DNA of 64,000 bases. It comes from Kosakonia sp. SMBL-WEM22 (GTDB lineage: Bacteria; Pseudomonadota; Gammaproteobacteria; Enterobacterales; Enterobacteriaceae). Positions 52,955 through 61,247 of the stretch are shown here, piece after piece. Numbering within the stretch: the stretch's first letter is position 1; the number at the start of each line of letters is the position of its first letter. The stretch is from positions 4,030,001 through 4,094,000 of the forward strand of contig NZ_CP051488.1 of the NCBI RefSeq assembly GCF_014490785.1, read 5' to 3'. A model generated the notes under the pieces. That model was not told where the DNA came from. It worked only from the letters and a program-made list of their open reading frames with translations, and made no database searches. The translations under genes and the position numbers were made by a program.

Positions 52955-53878
52955 TCATGGGTCAAGGGCAAGCGGCGGTGCGATAACTAATTGTTCGAGC
53001 GCAGCGAGCAGGGCATCGACTTTTGGCAGCAGCTGTTTACGCCGCGGCCAGACCAGGCTTAGCGGCAAGCCATCCGGCTGCTGGTGCGGCAGCACGATAA
53101 CCAGCTCGCCGCGCGCTAACTGCTGATGCACCAGCCAGGTGGGCATCTGCCCGACGCCCAAGCCGGCGCAGAGCGCCTGCCGCTGCGCATCGACATCGCC
53201 GAGCGTCATGCGGTATGGCACGCTGCGCCACTCCGGGTGACCATCTTCCGTGAGCAATAACCAGGGTTTACTGCTGCCATCGACGCGCTCATAGAGGATC
53301 GCCCGGTGCTGAAGCAACTGCGCCTCGTTTTGCGGCAAGCCCTCCCGGCGCAGATAGTCAGGCGACGCGCAGAAGACCATCTTTTCCCGCCCAAGCTGCC
53401 GGTGGCCAATCGACACCGGTAAGTCGCCGCCCAGACCAATGCGCACCGCGACATCGATCCCCTCATCAAAGAGATCCACAAAGCGGTCGGAGAAGGTAAT
53501 GCTGAGATCAATCTCCGGGTGCTGCTGGCAAAACGGAATCAGCGTGGGCATCACGCCGAGCCGACCGTAGGTGGTCGGCACTGCCAGCCGCAGGCGGCCC
53601 GAGGGGATAGAGCGGTGCGCCGCCAGCACTGATTCGGCTTCAGCCAGCTCTTCGAGAATGCGAGTGCAGGTCTGGAAATAGGCCTGCCCGGCATCGGTCA
53701 GCGTCAGGCGGCGGGCGGTGCGCTCCAGCAAACGCGAGCCGAGGCGCACTTCCAGCCGAGTGATGCTTTTGCTGATCGCCGAGCCGGTCAGATGCAGGCG
53801 CTCTGCGGCGGCGGCAAAACTCCCCTCTTCGACGCTGGCGACAAAGGGGACGATATCTTTCAGGCGTTGATCGCTCAT
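52955..53878 (-). CDS. LysR-family transcriptional regulator
   Basis: This 307-residue regulator is of the DsdC/AaeR-like large LysR group. The helix-turn-helix is FAAAAERLHLTGSAISKSITR (about 17-37), followed by a substrate-binding domain with PTTYGRLGVMPTLIPF. It is divergent from the PRISE-type reductase across a 101-bp gap, the usual regulator-target layout, so it probably controls that gene. Inducer unknown. Confidence 0.9.
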   Translation of the reverse strand: MSDQRLKDIVPFVASVEEGSFAAAAERLHLTGSAISKSITRLEVRLGSRLLERTARRLTLTDAGQAYFQTCTRILEELAEAESVLAAHRSIPSGRLRLAVPTTYGRLGVMPTLIPFCQQHPEIDLSITFSDRFVDLFDEGIDVAVRIGLGGDLPVSIGHRQLGREKMVFCASPDYLRREGLPQNEAQLLQHRAILYERVDGSSKPWLLLTEDGHPEWRSVPYRMTLGDVDAQRQALCAGLGVGQMPTWLVHQQLARGELVIVLPHQQPDGLPLSLVWPRRKQLLPKVDALLAALEQLVIAPPLALDP

Positions 53879-53979
53879 GGCATTACTGAATTGAGGTTAT
53901 GAATGATGTGAATTAATAGCAGAGATAAGAATTAAATTCTCTATTAGGCTTTAAAGCTGATAAAGATAAGGAGTCCTCT

Positions 53980-55047
53980 ATGCAAAAACGAGCATTGATA
54001 GTCGGCATTAGTGGCGTGATTGGTCGCGCGCTGGCAGAACAGCTTAAAGGCGAAGGGTGGCAGGTTAGCGGCCTGTCGCGCGGGCGTGGCGCAATCCCGG
54101 AGGGTTGTGAAAGCCTGACCGCCGACCTTACCGATGCGGCGGCGGTTAACGAGGCGCTAAAAGAGGCGCAGGCCGATGCGCTCTTCTTCAGCGTCTGGTC
54201 ACGCCAGGAGAATGAGCAGGCCAACATCCGCGTCAACGGTGCCATCGTAAAAAATGTCATTGAGGCGCTCGGCGAGCGGCTTAACGGCAGCCACGTTGCG
54301 CTGGTTACCGGCCTCAAGCACTACCTTGGCCCCTTCGAAGCGTACGGCAAAGGCGCGGTGCCGGTCACGCCGTTCCGCGAAGAGCAGGGTCGCCAGCCGG
54401 TAGAGAACTTCTACTATGCGCAGGAAGATGAAGTGTTCGCCGGCGCGAAGAAGTATGGTTACCGCTGGAGCGTCCATCGCCCGCACACCATCATTGGCTA
54501 TGCCCTCGGCAATGCGATGAATATGGGCCAGACGCTGGCGGTCTACGCCACGTTGTGCCGTGAAAAGGGCTGGCCCTTTATCTTCCCCGGCTCGCCCGAG
54601 CAGTGGAACGGGCTGGCGGATGTTACCGATGCCGGTCTGCTGGCCGAACAGTTGAGTTGGGCGGCGCAGAGCGAGCAGGCGGCGAATGAAGATTTCAACG
54701 CGGTAAATGGCGATGTCTTCCGCTGGAACTGGCTGTGGCCGAAGCTGGCGGCCTATTTCGGCATTGAAGCAGCGCCCTACCCGGCAAGCATGATGCCGCT
54801 GGAAAACCGCATGCAGGAGGCGCAGGCCGCCTGGACGGAGATTGCGCAGAAGTATCAGCTTCGCGAAGCGGATATCAACAAGCTGGCCTCCTGGTGGCAT
54901 ACGGATGCCGACCTCGGTCGCCCAATGGAAGCCTTCACGGATATGAGCAAAAGTCGCAAAGCGGGCTTTACCGGTTACCGCTCAACGCCGGACTCCTTCT
55001 TCGCGCTGTTCGACCGCCTGAAGCAGGAAAAGATTATCCCGCGTTGA
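53980..55047 (+). CDS. PRISE-type short-chain reductase
   Basis: This 355-residue atypical SDR resembles plant progesterone 5-beta-reductase/iridoid synthase enzymes. The NADPH motif is GISGVIGRAL near the N-terminus, with GLSRGRG as the phosphate-binding loop. The family hallmark VENFYYAQED carries the catalytic Tyr in place of YxxxK, and RPHTIIG follows. It probably reduces an enone (1,4-reduction). It has an AAGGAG Shine-Dalgarno and is divergent from a LysR regulator. Confidence 0.85.
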   Translation: MQKRALIVGISGVIGRALAEQLKGEGWQVSGLSRGRGAIPEGCESLTADLTDAAAVNEALKEAQADALFFSVWSRQENEQANIRVNGAIVKNVIEALGERLNGSHVALVTGLKHYLGPFEAYGKGAVPVTPFREEQGRQPVENFYYAQEDEVFAGAKKYGYRWSVHRPHTIIGYALGNAMNMGQTLAVYATLCREKGWPFIFPGSPEQWNGLADVTDAGLLAEQLSWAAQSEQAANEDFNAVNGDVFRWNWLWPKLAAYFGIEAAPYPASMMPLENRMQEAQAAWTEIAQKYQLREADINKLASWWHTDADLGRPMEAFTDMSKSRKAGFTGYRSTPDSFFALFDRLKQEKIIPR

Positions 55048-55054
55048 TGCAGAA

Positions 55055-55072
55055 TGCCCGGCACGCCGGGCA
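55055..55072. terminator. Hairpin between the convergent reductase and CGNR genes
   Basis: An 8-bp GC stem TGCCCGGC/GCCGGGCA with a 2-base loop but no T tract, only 8 bases past the reductase stop. Confidence 0.5.
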
Positions 55073-55081
55073 CATTAAGGG

Positions 55082-55654
55082 TCAGCTTTTTGCGCGAAAG
55101 CGGGCCACTTTCGCCCGATTGCCGCACAGCGCCATGCTGCACCAGCGGCGGCGGTGCGCTTTGGTTTTATCGTAAAACCAGAGCGTGCACTCCGGGTGCT
55201 CGCACTGGCGAACGTAGGCGAACTCGCCTTCAGCAAGCAAGTGTGCCGCGTTTTCCGCAATGGGTGCCAGCACTTGCTCTGGCGTCGTGAGCAGGTATTG
55301 CCGCTTAACGTGCAGCGTTTTGCCACCATCATTGCTTATCTGCAAATAACTCTGCGCCTGCGCCAGCCAGCCGTTGAGCGTCTCCAGTGTGAGTGCCCCT
55401 CCCCCTTTTTTTGCCGTCACTAATTCCCGGATCGTGGTGCGCAGCGCGCGGGCAGCCGCCAGCAGCTCGCCGGGTTTACCTACGGCCGCTGCGGCAAAAC
55501 CCGCATGATTTAGCCACTGAAGCACATCCTCATCGGACTGCAAAAAGTCACGGGGCGAGTGTTCGGCCATCGCCAGCGTATTGATAAAATCCAGCGCCCG
55601 CTCATCGGCAATAAACCACGGCCCGTCGGGCGCGGTGGCGGTTGAAGTGGTCAT
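55082..55654 (-). CDS. ABATE/CGNR zinc-finger protein
   Basis: This 190-residue protein has an N-terminal ABATE (DUF1470) domain (FIADERALDFINTLA) and a C-terminal CGNR zinc finger: CEHPECTLWFYD ... RRRWCSMALCGNR. The family is thought to be a stress- or ligand-responsive DNA-binding regulator, but few members are characterised. It is divergent from the alpha/beta hydrolase (138-bp gap), which it may regulate. Confidence 0.87.
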   Translation of the reverse strand: MTTSTATAPDGPWFIADERALDFINTLAMAEHSPRDFLQSDEDVLQWLNHAGFAAAAVGKPGELLAAARALRTTIRELVTAKKGGGALTLETLNGWLAQAQSYLQISNDGGKTLHVKRQYLLTTPEQVLAPIAENAAHLLAEGEFAYVRQCEHPECTLWFYDKTKAHRRRWCSMALCGNRAKVARFRAKS

Positions 55655-55792
55655 TTTTTCTGGCTCCTGATGTTCACTTGCTGCGCATTGTAACCGATAA
55701 AATTAATTTTACACAGTTACAAACCTGCGCCATACTCCATTTTCACGTAACCTTTTAAATAGGCTTTTAACGGTTTCAGAGAAGGAGTAATT

Positions 55793-56668
55793 ATGGCTGG
55801 CAATACCCATTTCCCGGTTCGCTATCAATTTGTCGAAGCTGACGGCGTGAAGGTTTTTTATCGCGAAGCCGGTGATCCGGTGAACCCTACCTTACTGCTG
55901 CTGCATGGCTTCCCGAGTTCGTCCCACCAGTTTCGTGAGTTGATCCCTCTGCTGGCGGATAAGTTTCATCTTATCGCCCCGGATCTCCCCGGCTTTGGTT
56001 TTACCGAAGTGCCTGCCGATCGTGATTATCTCTACACCTTTGACGGGCTTGCGAAGACGCTGATCGATTTTGTCGATGTCCTCGATCTGCAACGCTTTGC
56101 CATCTATGTCTTCGATTACGGCGCGCCGACAGGCTTACGGCTGGCGGTACACTACCCGCAGCGCATCAGTGGTTTTATCTCGCAAAACGGTAATGCCTAT
56201 CTTGAAGGGCTGGGCGATGCGTGGGCGCCGGTGCGGGCTTACTGGGATGAGCCGTCGGCAGCTAATCGTCAGGTAGTGAATGACGCCATCCTCAACCTGG
56301 AGGGGACAAAGTGGCAATATCTGCACGGTGTAAGCGACCCTGCGAGCGTCGCGCCAGAGGGGTATCAGCTCGACGCACTGTTAATGCAGCGCCCGGGAAA
56401 CCGCGAGATCCAGCTGGATCTGTTTCTCGACTATGCCAATAACCTGACCCGCTACCCCGATTTTCAGGCTTTCTTCCGCGCGGTGCAGCCGCCAGCGTTG
56501 ATCATCTGGGGCAAACACGATCCCTTCTTTATTCCGCCGGGAGCCGAAGCCTATAAACGTGACAACCCCAATGCGGTGGTGGAGCTGCTTGATACCGGGC
56601 ACTTTGCACTGGAGACCCATGCGGGCTATATCGCACAGCGTATCCGTGAAGTGATTGGCGTAAGGTAA
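55793..56668 (+). CDS. Alpha/beta hydrolase, epoxide hydrolase/haloalkane dehalogenase-like
   Basis: This 291-residue alpha/beta hydrolase has oxyanion motif LLLLHGFPSSSHQF. Nucleophile Asp108 sits in YVFDYGAPTG, an Asp rather than Ser nucleophile as in epoxide hydrolases and haloalkane dehalogenases. The catalytic His lies in LDTGHFALETH. An acid WGKHDPFFIPPG is visible. A strong GAAGGAG Shine-Dalgarno precedes the start. Substrate unknown. Confidence 0.87.
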   Translation: MAGNTHFPVRYQFVEADGVKVFYREAGDPVNPTLLLLHGFPSSSHQFRELIPLLADKFHLIAPDLPGFGFTEVPADRDYLYTFDGLAKTLIDFVDVLDLQRFAIYVFDYGAPTGLRLAVHYPQRISGFISQNGNAYLEGLGDAWAPVRAYWDEPSAANRQVVNDAILNLEGTKWQYLHGVSDPASVAPEGYQLDALLMQRPGNREIQLDLFLDYANNLTRYPDFQAFFRAVQPPALIIWGKHDPFFIPPGAEAYKRDNPNAVVELLDTGHFALETHAGYIAQRIREVIGVR

Positions 56669-56686
56669 CGCCCGGAAAACCGGGCG
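56669..56686. terminator. Hairpin between the convergent hydrolase and methyltransferase genes
   Basis: A 7-bp stem CGCCCGG/CCGGGCG with loop AAAA directly after the hydrolase stop. No T tract is present, so termination is uncertain. Confidence 0.5.
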
Positions 56687-56694
56687 CATGCGGT

Positions 56695-57456
56695 TCAGGA
56701 GTGCGCCTGGAACATCAGAGTGTCAGAGGTGAAACTGCCCTGCTCGTCGAGGGCGAAATGGCTTTTCACCTCATCAGAAGTGGTCTGTTGCAGGTAGCGG
56801 ATCGCTGCGCGCAGCACCTCCGGGGTTTGCATACGCTCAACCCAGGAGCTGTACTCCAGCGCCAGGCGGCCGGTGACCAGCTTCTCCACCAGCAGGCCAC
56901 TCTGCTGCGTCATCTGCAACCACTCGCCGGGCGAGTAGTTGCGCACGTGCGAAGGATCGCGCAACACTTCGATGGTTTGCAGCCAGATATCCAGCACCGG
57001 GCGGCCCGGCGAGGTGATATCCATCAGAATGAACTTCCCGCCGGGTTTCAGCACGCGCTGCACTTCACGTAACGCCTGCGGAACATCGTGCCAGTGGTGC
57101 GCCGAGTAGCGGCTTATCACCACATCAAATTCGCCGTCGGCAAAGGGCAGCGCTTCCGCAGCACCATGAACAGTGCGCAGGTTGCTTAACTGGCGATCGC
57201 TGGCGGCATGGCGCACAACTGCCAGCATCTTCTCCGATAAATCATATGCGGTAACTTCGCGTACCACGCCTGCGGCAACAAAGTTGGCATGCCCTGCGCC
57301 GCAACCTAAATCGAGCACGGAGGCTGCCGGTTTTTCACCCAGCCACTGCGCGAGACGCACTAAATCCTCCCCGTGGGAATGTACCTGGCTGCTTAAATAG
57401 GCCTGCGCCCGATCGCCAAACTGCTGCTGCGTTAATTGATGATGATTGACGGCCAT
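56695..57456 (-). CDS. Class I SAM-dependent methyltransferase (UbiE/YcgJ-like)
   Basis: The 253-residue enzyme starts MAVNHHQLTQQQFGDRA after AAGGA; fifteen codons upstream are rejected. Motif I is VLDLGCGAGHANF (about 48-60), motif II YDLSEKM, motif III RVLKPGGKFILMD. It is similar to small-molecule methyltransferases of the COG2226 group. The substrate is unknown. It is divergent from the XRE regulator (112-bp gap), suggesting control by it. Confidence 0.88.
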   Translation of the reverse strand: MAVNHHQLTQQQFGDRAQAYLSSQVHSHGEDLVRLAQWLGEKPAASVLDLGCGAGHANFVAAGVVREVTAYDLSEKMLAVVRHAASDRQLSNLRTVHGAAEALPFADGEFDVVISRYSAHHWHDVPQALREVQRVLKPGGKFILMDITSPGRPVLDIWLQTIEVLRDPSHVRNYSPGEWLQMTQQSGLLVEKLVTGRLALEYSSWVERMQTPEVLRAAIRYLQQTTSDEVKSHFALDEQGSFTSDTLMFQAHS

Positions 57457-57568
57457 GCTCTTTTCCTTTTCATGATGAGTGACGACAAACCTGCTCATCA
57501 ACGACTGTACGACCCTTTTTATAGGGGTACAATATGGCTACTTATACTGGTATTAACAGGTACCACCC

Positions 57569-58348
57569 ATGGAAAACACTCTCTTCGCCGGGCCAAAAGC
57601 GCTGGGCGATTTTTTACGATCCCAGCGGGAAAAGACGCTGCCTGCGGATATTGGCCTGCCAGCGCAGGGGCGACGACGTACGCGAGGGTTACGGCGAGAA
57701 GAAGTTGCGCAACTGAGCGGCATCAGCACCACCTGGTATACCTGGATTGAGCAGGGGCGCGATATTGTTGTCTCGCCGCAAACCCTGTCGAATATCGCCA
57801 ACGTATTAAGAATGAAGCCCACCGAGCGGAACTACCTTTTCCATCTGGCGCGGCAGAACGATCCGCAGGAAGAGCATGTAGTGACGGTGGAGAAAGAGGT
57901 GCTGGCCTCGGTGCAGCAGATGACGTGCCCCTGCTATCTGCTCGATTTGACCTGGACAATGCTGGCGTGGAACACGGCGGCCGAAGCGCTGTTCAGCGGC
58001 TGGCTGGATAGCGATCCGCAGCCAAATATGATGAGTTTTATGTTCCGCCATCCGCTGGCACGCACGCTGGTAGCCGACTGGGAGTCGCGCGCCAGCCGCA
58101 TTGTGGCGGAGCTGCGCGCCGATGCGATGCACTATCCGCACGACCAGGCCCTGAATAGTTTTGTTGAGCGTTTACGCAGTGAGAGCGAGCTGTTTCGCAC
58201 CTTCTGGTCGCGCCAGCAGGTGGTGGTGCGCGAAGGCGGCGAGCGGGTGTTTATGCATGCACAGCGCGGAGAGCTGCACTACCGGCAGATAACCTGGCAA
58301 TTAACCAGTAACCGCTCGGTAAAAATGATTATGTTAGTCGGGGAGTAA
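57569..58348 (+). CDS. XRE-family regulator with MmyB-type ligand-binding domain
   Basis: This 259-residue regulator has an N-terminal HTH_3 domain (LRREEVAQLSGISTTWYTWI, about 41-60) and a C-terminal MmyB-like PAS-fold domain (LLDLTWTMLAWNTAAEALF, FRTFWSRQQV). MmyB-type regulators bind fatty acids in studied cases. The divergent methyltransferase is the likely target. GGTAC motifs in the shared gap (about 57530-57565) are candidate operator halves. Confidence 0.88.
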   Translation: MENTLFAGPKALGDFLRSQREKTLPADIGLPAQGRRRTRGLRREEVAQLSGISTTWYTWIEQGRDIVVSPQTLSNIANVLRMKPTERNYLFHLARQNDPQEEHVVTVEKEVLASVQQMTCPCYLLDLTWTMLAWNTAAEALFSGWLDSDPQPNMMSFMFRHPLARTLVADWESRASRIVAELRADAMHYPHDQALNSFVERLRSESELFRTFWSRQQVVVREGGERVFMHAQRGELHYRQITWQLTSNRSVKMIMLVGE

Positions 58349-58363
58349 AAAGAGGCATAAAAA

Positions 58364-58383
58364 AAGGCCAGTAAACTGGCCTT
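58364..58383. terminator. Bidirectional terminator between the XRE gene and the cold-shock operon
   Basis: A 9-bp stem AAGGCCAGT/ACTGGCCTT with loop AA is flanked by seven or more A and by T residues. It serves the XRE gene on the plus strand and the ymcF-like gene on the minus strand. Confidence 0.92.
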
Positions 58384-58387
58384 TTTA

Positions 58388-58576
58388 TTATTTACGGAAT
58401 TCCATCGTAACGTTATTTGACTGCATAATCGCGGCGATATTATCAAATGTGATCATTGCTGATTTGCAAAAAATACATTTGGCACCGGCCGGATTTTTCT
58501 CAGTCACGTCAAAACTGGAAACTCTGTATTGCGACCCGTGACAGCACGGGCAGCGGAAATGGATATGGTTCGTAAT
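58388..58576 (-). CDS. ymcF: YmcF/YnfQ-type cold-shock small protein with ATT start
   Basis: This 62-residue zinc-ribbon-like protein is encoded directly downstream of a CspA-family gene. Read from an ATT codon (58576-58574) it begins ITNHIHFRCPCCHG and contains FDVTEKNPAGAKCIFCKSAM, matching E. coli YmcF and YnfQ in length and sequence. Both E. coli proteins are known to start at ATT and to rise on cold shock. An AAGGA Shine-Dalgarno overlapping the csp stop lies 7 bases upstream, supporting the start. Cys pairs CPCC and CIFC probably bind zinc. Molecular function unknown. Confidence 0.88.
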   Translation of the reverse strand: MTNHIHFRCPCCHGSQYRVSSFDVTEKNPAGAKCIFCKSAMITFDNIAAIMQSNNVTMEFRK

Positions 58577-58586
58577 AAAATCGTCC

Positions 58587-58799
58587 TTAGCGCGGCACTA
58601 CGTTAGCAGCGGCCGGGCCTTTCGCACCATTTTCAATGGTGAATTCAACTTCTTGATTTTCATCAAGAGTGCGGTAGTTATCGCTCTGGATTGCAGAGAA
58701 GTGTACGAATACATCTTTGCTGCCATCTTTAGGAGTGATGAAGCCAAAGCCTTTCTCAGCGTTGAACCATTTTACGATACCCGTCATTTTAGTAGACAT
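58587..58799 (-). CDS. CspA-family cold-shock protein (CspG/CspI-like)
   Basis: This 70-residue OB-fold RNA chaperone melts mRNA structure at low temperature. RNP1 KGFGFITP and RNP2 VFVHFSAI are intact. The gene is followed 10 bases later by the ymcF-like gene, the arrangement of cspG in E. coli. A long leader of about 160 nt, typical of cold-induced csp genes, lies upstream. Which Csp paralogue it is cannot be decided from the protein alone. Confidence 0.95.
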   Translation of the reverse strand: MSTKMTGIVKWFNAEKGFGFITPKDGSKDVFVHFSAIQSDNYRTLDENQEVEFTIENGAKGPAAANVVPR

Positions 58800-58961
58800 G
58801 TTTGTTACCCTTTTGTTTTATAGGCCATTTAAGGCGGCAATGGTCTGAAGCATTATTTATCAGCGTATAAAGAGACCCAAAAAGAAGTAACTAACGAGGT
58901 ACTTAGAGATGAGAGAGACTTTAGTGAACTACTGGCTGGAGATAATGATTATCAAACCGAC
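58800..58961 (-). promoter_or_regulatory. Long 5' leader of the cold-shock gene
   Basis: About 160 nt without a gene precede the csp ATG, close to the 159-nt cspA leader that acts as a cold-responsive RNA switch. A CGGTTTGA element near 58952-58959 (minus strand) resembles the start of the cold box. The rest of the 361-bp gap to the uxuA-like gene is promoter sequence. The exact transcription start is inferred. Confidence 0.6.
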
Positions 58962-59160
58962 GAGTCATTAACGCACGGTTATGGCTTAAGGCGCAAGGCT
59001 TTATTTAGAAACTTTTGTCAGCATTACGTAAACGTTAGATAAGCAGCGTAACGCGAAAATGCGTTGTGTGAAGAGGATCGCAAAAAAATGCTGAGGCGCA
59101 CGTTATTATCAATACTAGTATGGCAGTTAAGGCTATGGATTGATAAAGGTGGTAACGAAC

Positions 59161-60228
59161 ATGCAAATGACGATGCGCTGGTTTGGGCCAGTCGAAGATA
59201 AAATTCCGCTGGCGCATATTCGCCAGGTTCCAGGCGTTGAAGGCGTGGTAGGCGCGCTGTATGACGTGCCGGTCGGTGAAGTGTGGCCGCAGGATAAAGT
59301 GCGCGCGCTGGCCGATCAGGTTCAGCAGGCCGGGTTGAAAATGGAGGTGATTGAGAGCGTCAACATCCATGATGACATCAAAATCGGCCTGCCAAGCCGC
59401 GATCGCTTTATCGCCAACTACCAGCAAACTATCCGCCATCTAGCGGAGATCGGCATTAAAGTCATCTGCTATAACTTTATGCCGGTGTTCGACTGGATGA
59501 AAACCGAGATGAACTACGTCCTGCCAGACGGTTCAGTCACCATGGCGTTTGAGAAGAAAGGCATCGATAAGACGCTGAATGAAGTGGTGAAAGAGGTGCT
59601 GGAGAATTCAAACGGTTTCGCGCTGCCGGGCTGGGAGCCAGAGCGGCTGGCGAAAGTGCAGGAGCTGTTTGCCAAATATAAAGATGTCGACGAGAACAAA
59701 CTGCGCCAGAACCTCGTCTATTTCCTTGAGCGCGTGATCCCGGTGTGCGAAGAGGTCGGCATCAAAATGGCGATTCATCCGGACGATCCGCCCTACTCGA
59801 TCTTCGGCCTGCCGCGCATCGTGAAAAACCGCGACGATCTCGACTGGATCTGCACCGCCGTCAACTCTGAGGCCAACGGCATCACCTTATGCACCGGCTC
59901 CATTGCCGAGGACCCCGATAATAACGTCTACGAAATTCTCGCCGAGTTTACCCGCCGCAGGCGTATCCACTTCGCCCACGTGCGCAATATCAAGCTGATT
60001 CAGGATAAGGATTTCTATGAATCGGCGCACCTTTCGCGCTACGGCTCGCTCGATATGTATGAGGTGATGAAAGCCCTGCATGACAACGGCTTCGATGGCT
60101 ATATCCGCCCGGATCACGGCCGCTTTATCTGGGGCGAAACCGGGCGTCCAGGCTATGGTCTTTACGACCGCGCGCTCGGCGTCACCTATCTGCACGGCTT
60201 ATGGGAAGCGCTGGAAAAACGGCACTAA
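59161..60228 (+). CDS. Mannonate dehydratase, short (Bacillus/Streptococcus) type
   Basis: UxuA dehydrates D-mannonate to 2-keto-3-deoxygluconate, the same product as the pectin branch. This protein is 355 residues, against about 394 for E. coli UxuA, and resembles the short Firmicute-type enzymes. Motifs YNFMPVFDW, HPDDPPYSIFGLPRI, THLCTGS-like TLCTGSIAED, HFAHVRNIK and RPDHGRFIWGE supply the metal ligands. An AAAGGTGG Shine-Dalgarno sets the start; a TTG seven codons upstream is rejected. No uxuB is adjacent. Confidence 0.88.
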   Translation: MQMTMRWFGPVEDKIPLAHIRQVPGVEGVVGALYDVPVGEVWPQDKVRALADQVQQAGLKMEVIESVNIHDDIKIGLPSRDRFIANYQQTIRHLAEIGIKVICYNFMPVFDWMKTEMNYVLPDGSVTMAFEKKGIDKTLNEVVKEVLENSNGFALPGWEPERLAKVQELFAKYKDVDENKLRQNLVYFLERVIPVCEEVGIKMAIHPDDPPYSIFGLPRIVKNRDDLDWICTAVNSEANGITLCTGSIAEDPDNNVYEILAEFTRRRRIHFAHVRNIKLIQDKDFYESAHLSRYGSLDMYEVMKALHDNGFDGYIRPDHGRFIWGETGRPGYGLYDRALGVTYLHGLWEALEKRH

Positions 60229-60234
60229 CTGACC

Positions 60235-60262
60235 AAAAGCACCGGTGTTTACCGGTGCTCTT
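60235..60262. terminator. Bidirectional terminator between uxuA-like and kinase genes
   Basis: A 9-bp stem AGCACCGGT/ACCGGTGCT with loop GTTT overlaps the end of the kinase gene and is flanked by AAAA. It fits the minus-strand gene best. Confidence 0.8.
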
Positions 60263-60764
60263 CCTCATAGTGGCGCACCTTAAAGCCCTCTTCATCGGCG
60301 GGCGGCGCAAAGTAGCGGGTAATCAGCTCAAACTGCGCGTCGGTGGCGGCGAACTCGTGCTCGCCCGCCGCATTGCGCTGGCGCAGGCGCGCTTTACAGG
60401 TCTCATCGCTTACCACGAGATAGTGCAACACATGCTGCGCCCCGGACTCCTGAATAATCGACATCATCCACTGACGGCTGGCGACGGTATTGGCGGGAAA
60501 ATCGAGGATCACATCTACCCCGGCCTGTAACAGGGCAATGACGTGCGGCTTGATTGCTCGCTTAAGCACCGCGGAGTAGTGCACATAATCCTCCACACTG
60601 TGCATCGACTCTTTAAACAACAGAGCCAGCCAGCTATCTTCGCTGAGCACCACGCTGCCCGGCGTTTGCGCAAGCGTTGCCGCAAGGGTCGATTTACCGG
60701 AGGCGATTTTGCCGCAGAGGATATGCAGCGTTGGCACGTTTTGGCTTGTCTCATCAATGCGCAT
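60249..60764 (-). CDS. P-loop AAA-type small-molecule kinase
   Basis: This 171-residue P-loop protein has Walker A CGKIASGKST (about 17-26), a DFPANTVASRQWM segment and the LID-like RLRQRNAAGEHEF. It resembles the gluconate/shikimate/zeta-like kinase group (COG0645). Antitoxin genes are absent, so a toxin role is unlikely. It lies 45 bp after the RsbW-like gene in the same direction and could be the last gene of that operon or separate. Substrate unknown. Confidence 0.8.
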   Translation of the reverse strand: MRIDETSQNVPTLHILCGKIASGKSTLAATLAQTPGSVVLSEDSWLALLFKESMHSVEDYVHYSAVLKRAIKPHVIALLQAGVDVILDFPANTVASRQWMMSIIQESGAQHVLHYLVVSDETCKARLRQRNAAGEHEFAATDAQFELITRYFAPPADEEGFKVRHYEEEHR

Positions 60765-60809
60765 GTGATGGCTCCCGTTTGCGCTTTACCCGAGCCCCGA
60801 GCATAAGAG

Positions 60810-61244
60810 TTAGCCGCTTGCCGCTTCAACTCCCCATTTTTTGCACAGCGTGGCGATATTAACCCCGGCCTGCCGCTGCACATTAAAGCTGTCCACACTG
60901 AGCAGGATCAGCTTCAGCCCGCGCCCGCTCTCCAGATCCGGCTCCATCTCAAGACCATTTTCCTGCTGTGCAGCCAGTAAGCGTTCAGCGGGAAACGGCT
61001 CGCCGTTATCGCGAAACGTCAGTTGCACCTCCTGCGCACTGGCGGCAAACGCGATGCTAAAAGTGGCGGCGGCCTGCTCATGCAGGCTATGGCGAATAAT
61101 ATTGGTCGCCACTTCGCACACCGCCAGATCGAGGGCGAAGCGCCACTCCTCATCTACTGGCAGCGCGGCCATCTGCGCGTTCAGCCACTCAGCAAGCGGC
61201 GAGAGCGCGGTGAGCGAGGCGGGAAAGGTTATCTCGCGAGCCAT
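60810..61244 (-). CDS. RsbW-type anti-sigma serine kinase (HATPase_c_2)
   Basis: This 144-residue GHKL ATPase has N box DLAVCEVATNIIRH (Glu/Asn), G1 box FRDNGEPF and G2 box GRGLKLILLSVD. In partner-switching systems such proteins phosphorylate a STAS partner and bind an output protein. The STAS gene ends 3 bases upstream, so they are co-translated. No sigma factor is adjacent, so the output is open: it may be another protein or a sigma encoded elsewhere. Confidence 0.9.
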   Translation of the reverse strand: MAREITFPASLTALSPLAEWLNAQMAALPVDEEWRFALDLAVCEVATNIIRHSLHEQAAATFSIAFAASAQEVQLTFRDNGEPFPAERLLAAQQENGLEMEPDLESGRGLKLILLSVDSFNVQRQAGVNIATLCKKWGVEAASG

Positions 61245-61247
61245 AAT

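Noticed and set aside
60249..60764. Zeta-type toxin
   Set aside because: The P-loop fold is compatible, but no antitoxin gene accompanies it and small-molecule kinases fit as well or better.
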